Source: an uncultured Gemmataceae bacterium (GTDB lineage Bacteria > Planctomycetota > Planctomycetia > Gemmatales > Gemmataceae). From it: 64,000 nt of DNA. This document shows positions 62,427 through 64,000 of the stretch, in pieces. The stretch's first letter is position 1; every line of letters begins with the position of its first letter. Location: contig CALDUY010000023.1 of NCBI GenBank assembly GCA_937923405.1, positions 62,001 through 126,000 of the forward strand. The letters run 5' to 3'. Position numbers and translations under genes: made by a program. The notes below the pieces were generated by a model. It did no database searches. It was not told the DNA's origin and saw only the letters and a program-made list of their open reading frames with translations.

Positions 62427-63773
62427 ATGTCGACAAAGGTTCCTCATACGCGCATCTTGATCGGTTTGGTTGCTGGCGCAACCCTAGGTTGCACCCTGAA
62501 TGCTCTTTTTGTTGAGCCAGGGCCGCCTGTCAAGACTCCGGATTGGCTCACCTGGATCATTAACAATATTACCGAGCCGTTTGGTCGCGTTTTTCTCAAT
62601 CTGCTCATCATGACGGTGATCCCGTTGGTATTCTCCTCCTTGGCCGTCGGCGTGGCCAAACTCGGCGATGTCAGCAAACTGGGTCGCATGGGAGCGCGTA
62701 CTTTCGGCTACTTCCTTATCACTTCAGCGACAGCAGCGGTGATCGGTCTGACATTAGTAAACCTCGTGAAGCCAGGCGCTCATCTTTCGGAAGACACCGT
62801 GGCTCAACTGAAAGAGGCATACGGGGGAACCGCGGAGGAGAAATCGAAGCCAGCCGAATTCGGCGTACAAACCTTTGTCAACATGGTGCCTCGGAATCCA
62901 TTTCAAGCCGCCGCCGAGACCAACATGCTCGGCATCATTGTCTTCGCCTTGCTTATTGGCGTCGGACTCAATTACATCCCCAACGAACGCGCCGCCTCTC
63001 TGGTTCCTGTCTTGGAAGCAATCGGTGATTTAATGGTCTTCATCATCGGTGTGGCGATGCGGCTCGCGCCGTATGGCGTATTTTGTCTGATCTTCACGAA
63101 CACGGCTCAGTTTGGCTTTGGCATGCTCCTCTCGCTGGGCATGTACGTTCTCGTCGTCGTGATCGGCCTGGGCATTCAGCTCGTCATCGTCTTTCCAATC
63201 CTGTTGAAGGTCATGGCTCGCGCGAACCTGTGGGAGTTCTTCGATAAGACCAAAAGCGTGATGCTAACCGCGTTCAGTACCAGTTCGTCCAGCGCCACAT
63301 TGCCAACCTCGATCCAAACCGCCGAAGAGGAACTCGGCATTCCCAAATCTGTGGCGGGGTTTGTTCTTCCACTAGGCGCAACGATGAACATGAACGGCAC
63401 GGCGTTGTTCGAGGGGGTGACGGTGTTGTTTCTCGCCCAGGTAGCGGGAATCGATCTGAGTCTGAGCAAGCAGATGATTGTTGTGGCCCTCAGCGTTATC
63501 ACCGCCATCGGAGCAGCCGGCGTGCCCGGCGGATCAATTCCGTTGTTGGCCATGGTACTCTTGACTGTGGGAGTCAGTCCCGACTTATTGTTTTTGATCC
63601 TCGGCGTGGATCGCTTCCTAGACATGCTGCGAACGTCGGTGAACGTGGCCGGCGATTTGACTGCTGTCATGTACGTCAACCGCGTTGAAGGAGCCGGCCT
63701 GAATAAACCATCCTCCCAAGCTACTCCCTCCTCTGATTTAGTGGATTGTTCCGACCTCCAAAGGTCTATTTGA
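62427..63773 (+). CDS. dicarboxylate/amino acid:cation symporter (DAACS family)
   Basis: 448 aa, about eight membrane segments plus two re-entrant loops. Diagnostic motifs: TSSSSATLPTS (hairpin 1, Ser-rich), NMNGTALFEG (substrate/Na+ site in helix 7), GAAGVPGGS (hairpin 2) and DRFLDMLRTSVNVAGD (helix 8). Takes up glutamate, aspartate or C4-dicarboxylates with Na+ or H+. Substrate choice (GltP vs DctA) cannot be decided by eye. No regulator adjoins except the truncated receiver domain downstream on the opposite strand. Confidence 0.94.
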   Translation: MSTKVPHTRILIGLVAGATLGCTLNALFVEPGPPVKTPDWLTWIINNITEPFGRVFLNLLIMTVIPLVFSSLAVGVAKLGDVSKLGRMGARTFGYFLITSATAAVIGLTLVNLVKPGAHLSEDTVAQLKEAYGGTAEEKSKPAEFGVQTFVNMVPRNPFQAAAETNMLGIIVFALLIGVGLNYIPNERAASLVPVLEAIGDLMVFIIGVAMRLAPYGVFCLIFTNTAQFGFGMLLSLGMYVLVVVIGLGIQLVIVFPILLKVMARANLWEFFDKTKSVMLTAFSTSSSSATLPTSIQTAEEELGIPKSVAGFVLPLGATMNMNGTALFEGVTVLFLAQVAGIDLSLSKQMIVVALSVITAIGAAGVPGGSIPLLAMVLLTVGVSPDLLFLILGVDRFLDMLRTSVNVAGDLTAVMYVNRVEGAGLNKPSSQATPSSDLVDCSDLQRSI

Positions 63774-63811
63774 TCTCTCGATTACAGTGTTGTGGCACCT
63801 TTTTTACTTTC

Positions 63812-64000
63812 TTAAGATGAGCTACTTTTTTCGTGCAGTGCTTGATTGATAAATTGAATTAACTCATCAGGTCGAAATGGTTTCTGTATATAGCCCTTGG
63901 CATATTTTGCATAATCCTCTGGTTGACTAATTTGATCGGTAAATCCGGACATGAGAAGTAGCTTTAAATCAGGCCGTCGTATCGCGACTTCTTTGCACAA
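63812..64000 (-). CDS. response regulator receiver domain, partial (N-terminus beyond window)
   Basis: The last 62 residues of a receiver domain: RRPDLKLLLMSGFT is the beta-4 strand with its conserved switch Ser/Thr region, and YIQKPFRPDELIQFINQAL is the beta-5/alpha-5 end with the invariant Lys-Pro pair. It ends right after the receiver fold (KSSSS then TAA), so it is a single-domain regulator or a receiver domain at the end of a longer histidine kinase. The gene continues past position 64000; the TTG at 64000 is not taken as a start. Confidence 0.85.
   Translation of the reverse strand: MCKEVAIRRPDLKLLLMSGFTDQISQPEDYAKYAKGYIQKPFRPDELIQFINQALHEKSSSS

Noticed and set aside
1..64000. CRISPR arrays, IS elements or prophage
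   Set aside because: No regularly spaced repeats, transposase, integrase or phage structural genes could be found on either strand.

Overview
The window looks like a chromosomal segment of a planctomycete, most likely from the Gemmatales/Gemmataceae side. The signs are family-level: a DUF1549/DUF1553 protein next to a DUF1501 protein at the left end, DUF1559 proteins with prepilin-like N-termini, a secreted protein with an LESRECPT-type N-terminal motif, a PEP-CTERM protein, a large Ser/Thr kinase with a DMG motif, and a small Cys-rich protein (55213-55920) of a type I know from Gemmata relatives. Base composition is around 60% G+C by eye, except for an AT-rich island at about 17.6-19.9 kb. 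No IS element, prophage, rRNA or CRISPR array was seen. One tRNA (Gly-GCC) is present.

Layout. 1-6.4 kb: cytochrome-like DUF1549/1553 and DUF1501 pair, a secreted beta-rich protein and a lipoprotein metallopeptidase, the last two converging on a bidirectional terminator. 6.5-9.8 kb: glycosyltransferase plus a fused double WaaP/InaA-like kinase, then smpB. 9.9-13.1 kb: tRNA-Gly, trigger factor and two clpP genes (protein quality control). 13.2-17.6 kb: lipoproteins, an ATP-grasp-like protein and a TIM-barrel isomerase. 17.6-19.9 kb: AT-rich three-gene island (DUF1573, unknown membrane protein, DUF1559), with in-frame TAG codons in or before two of the three genes. 19.9-22.9 kb: pepP-accB-accC. 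23.0-23.8 kb: HEAT-like protein and an Flp pilin with a strong terminator. 24.0-27.5 kb: ATP-grasp / alpha-E / transglutaminase triad. 27.5-34.4 kb: zinc-ribbon membrane protein and a translationally coupled operon (PQQ-propeller, Asn-synthetase-like, radical SAM, FAD halogenase-like). 34.5-38.1 kb: three related membrane-anchored coiled-coil proteins plus a small proline-rich membrane protein, closed by a terminator. 38.4-40.7 kb: beta-helix protein and PEP-CTERM protein. 40.7-45.0 kb: ribose/galactose-type ABC importer and a degenerate M48-like lipoprotein. 45.1-48.4 kb: gltX and glnS. 48.4-55.0 kb: carotenoid-type desaturase and hydroxylase, PfkB kinase, deoxyhypusine-synthase-like protein and a receptor Ser/Thr kinase, all on the minus strand with short gaps. 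55.2-64 kb: Gemmata-type small protein, cardiolipin synthase, ABC-2 exporter with a Cys-less thioredoxin-like protein, DUF1559, a YchF-like GTPase, a dicarboxylate symporter and a truncated response regulator.

Strongest leads: (i) the four-gene propeller/AsnB-like/radical SAM/FAD operon, which looks like a small uncharacterised modification or natural-product pathway; (ii) the AT-rich island, where a complete DUF1559 frame is broken by a single TAG; (iii) the triplicated coiled-coil anchor family; (iv) a receptor kinase with a beta-helix sensor co-directional with DHS-like and PfkB genes; (v) ClpP1 with Asn in place of the catalytic Asp; (vi) an M48-like protein that has lost HExxH. Function assignments rest on motif recognition by eye; no database search was possible.
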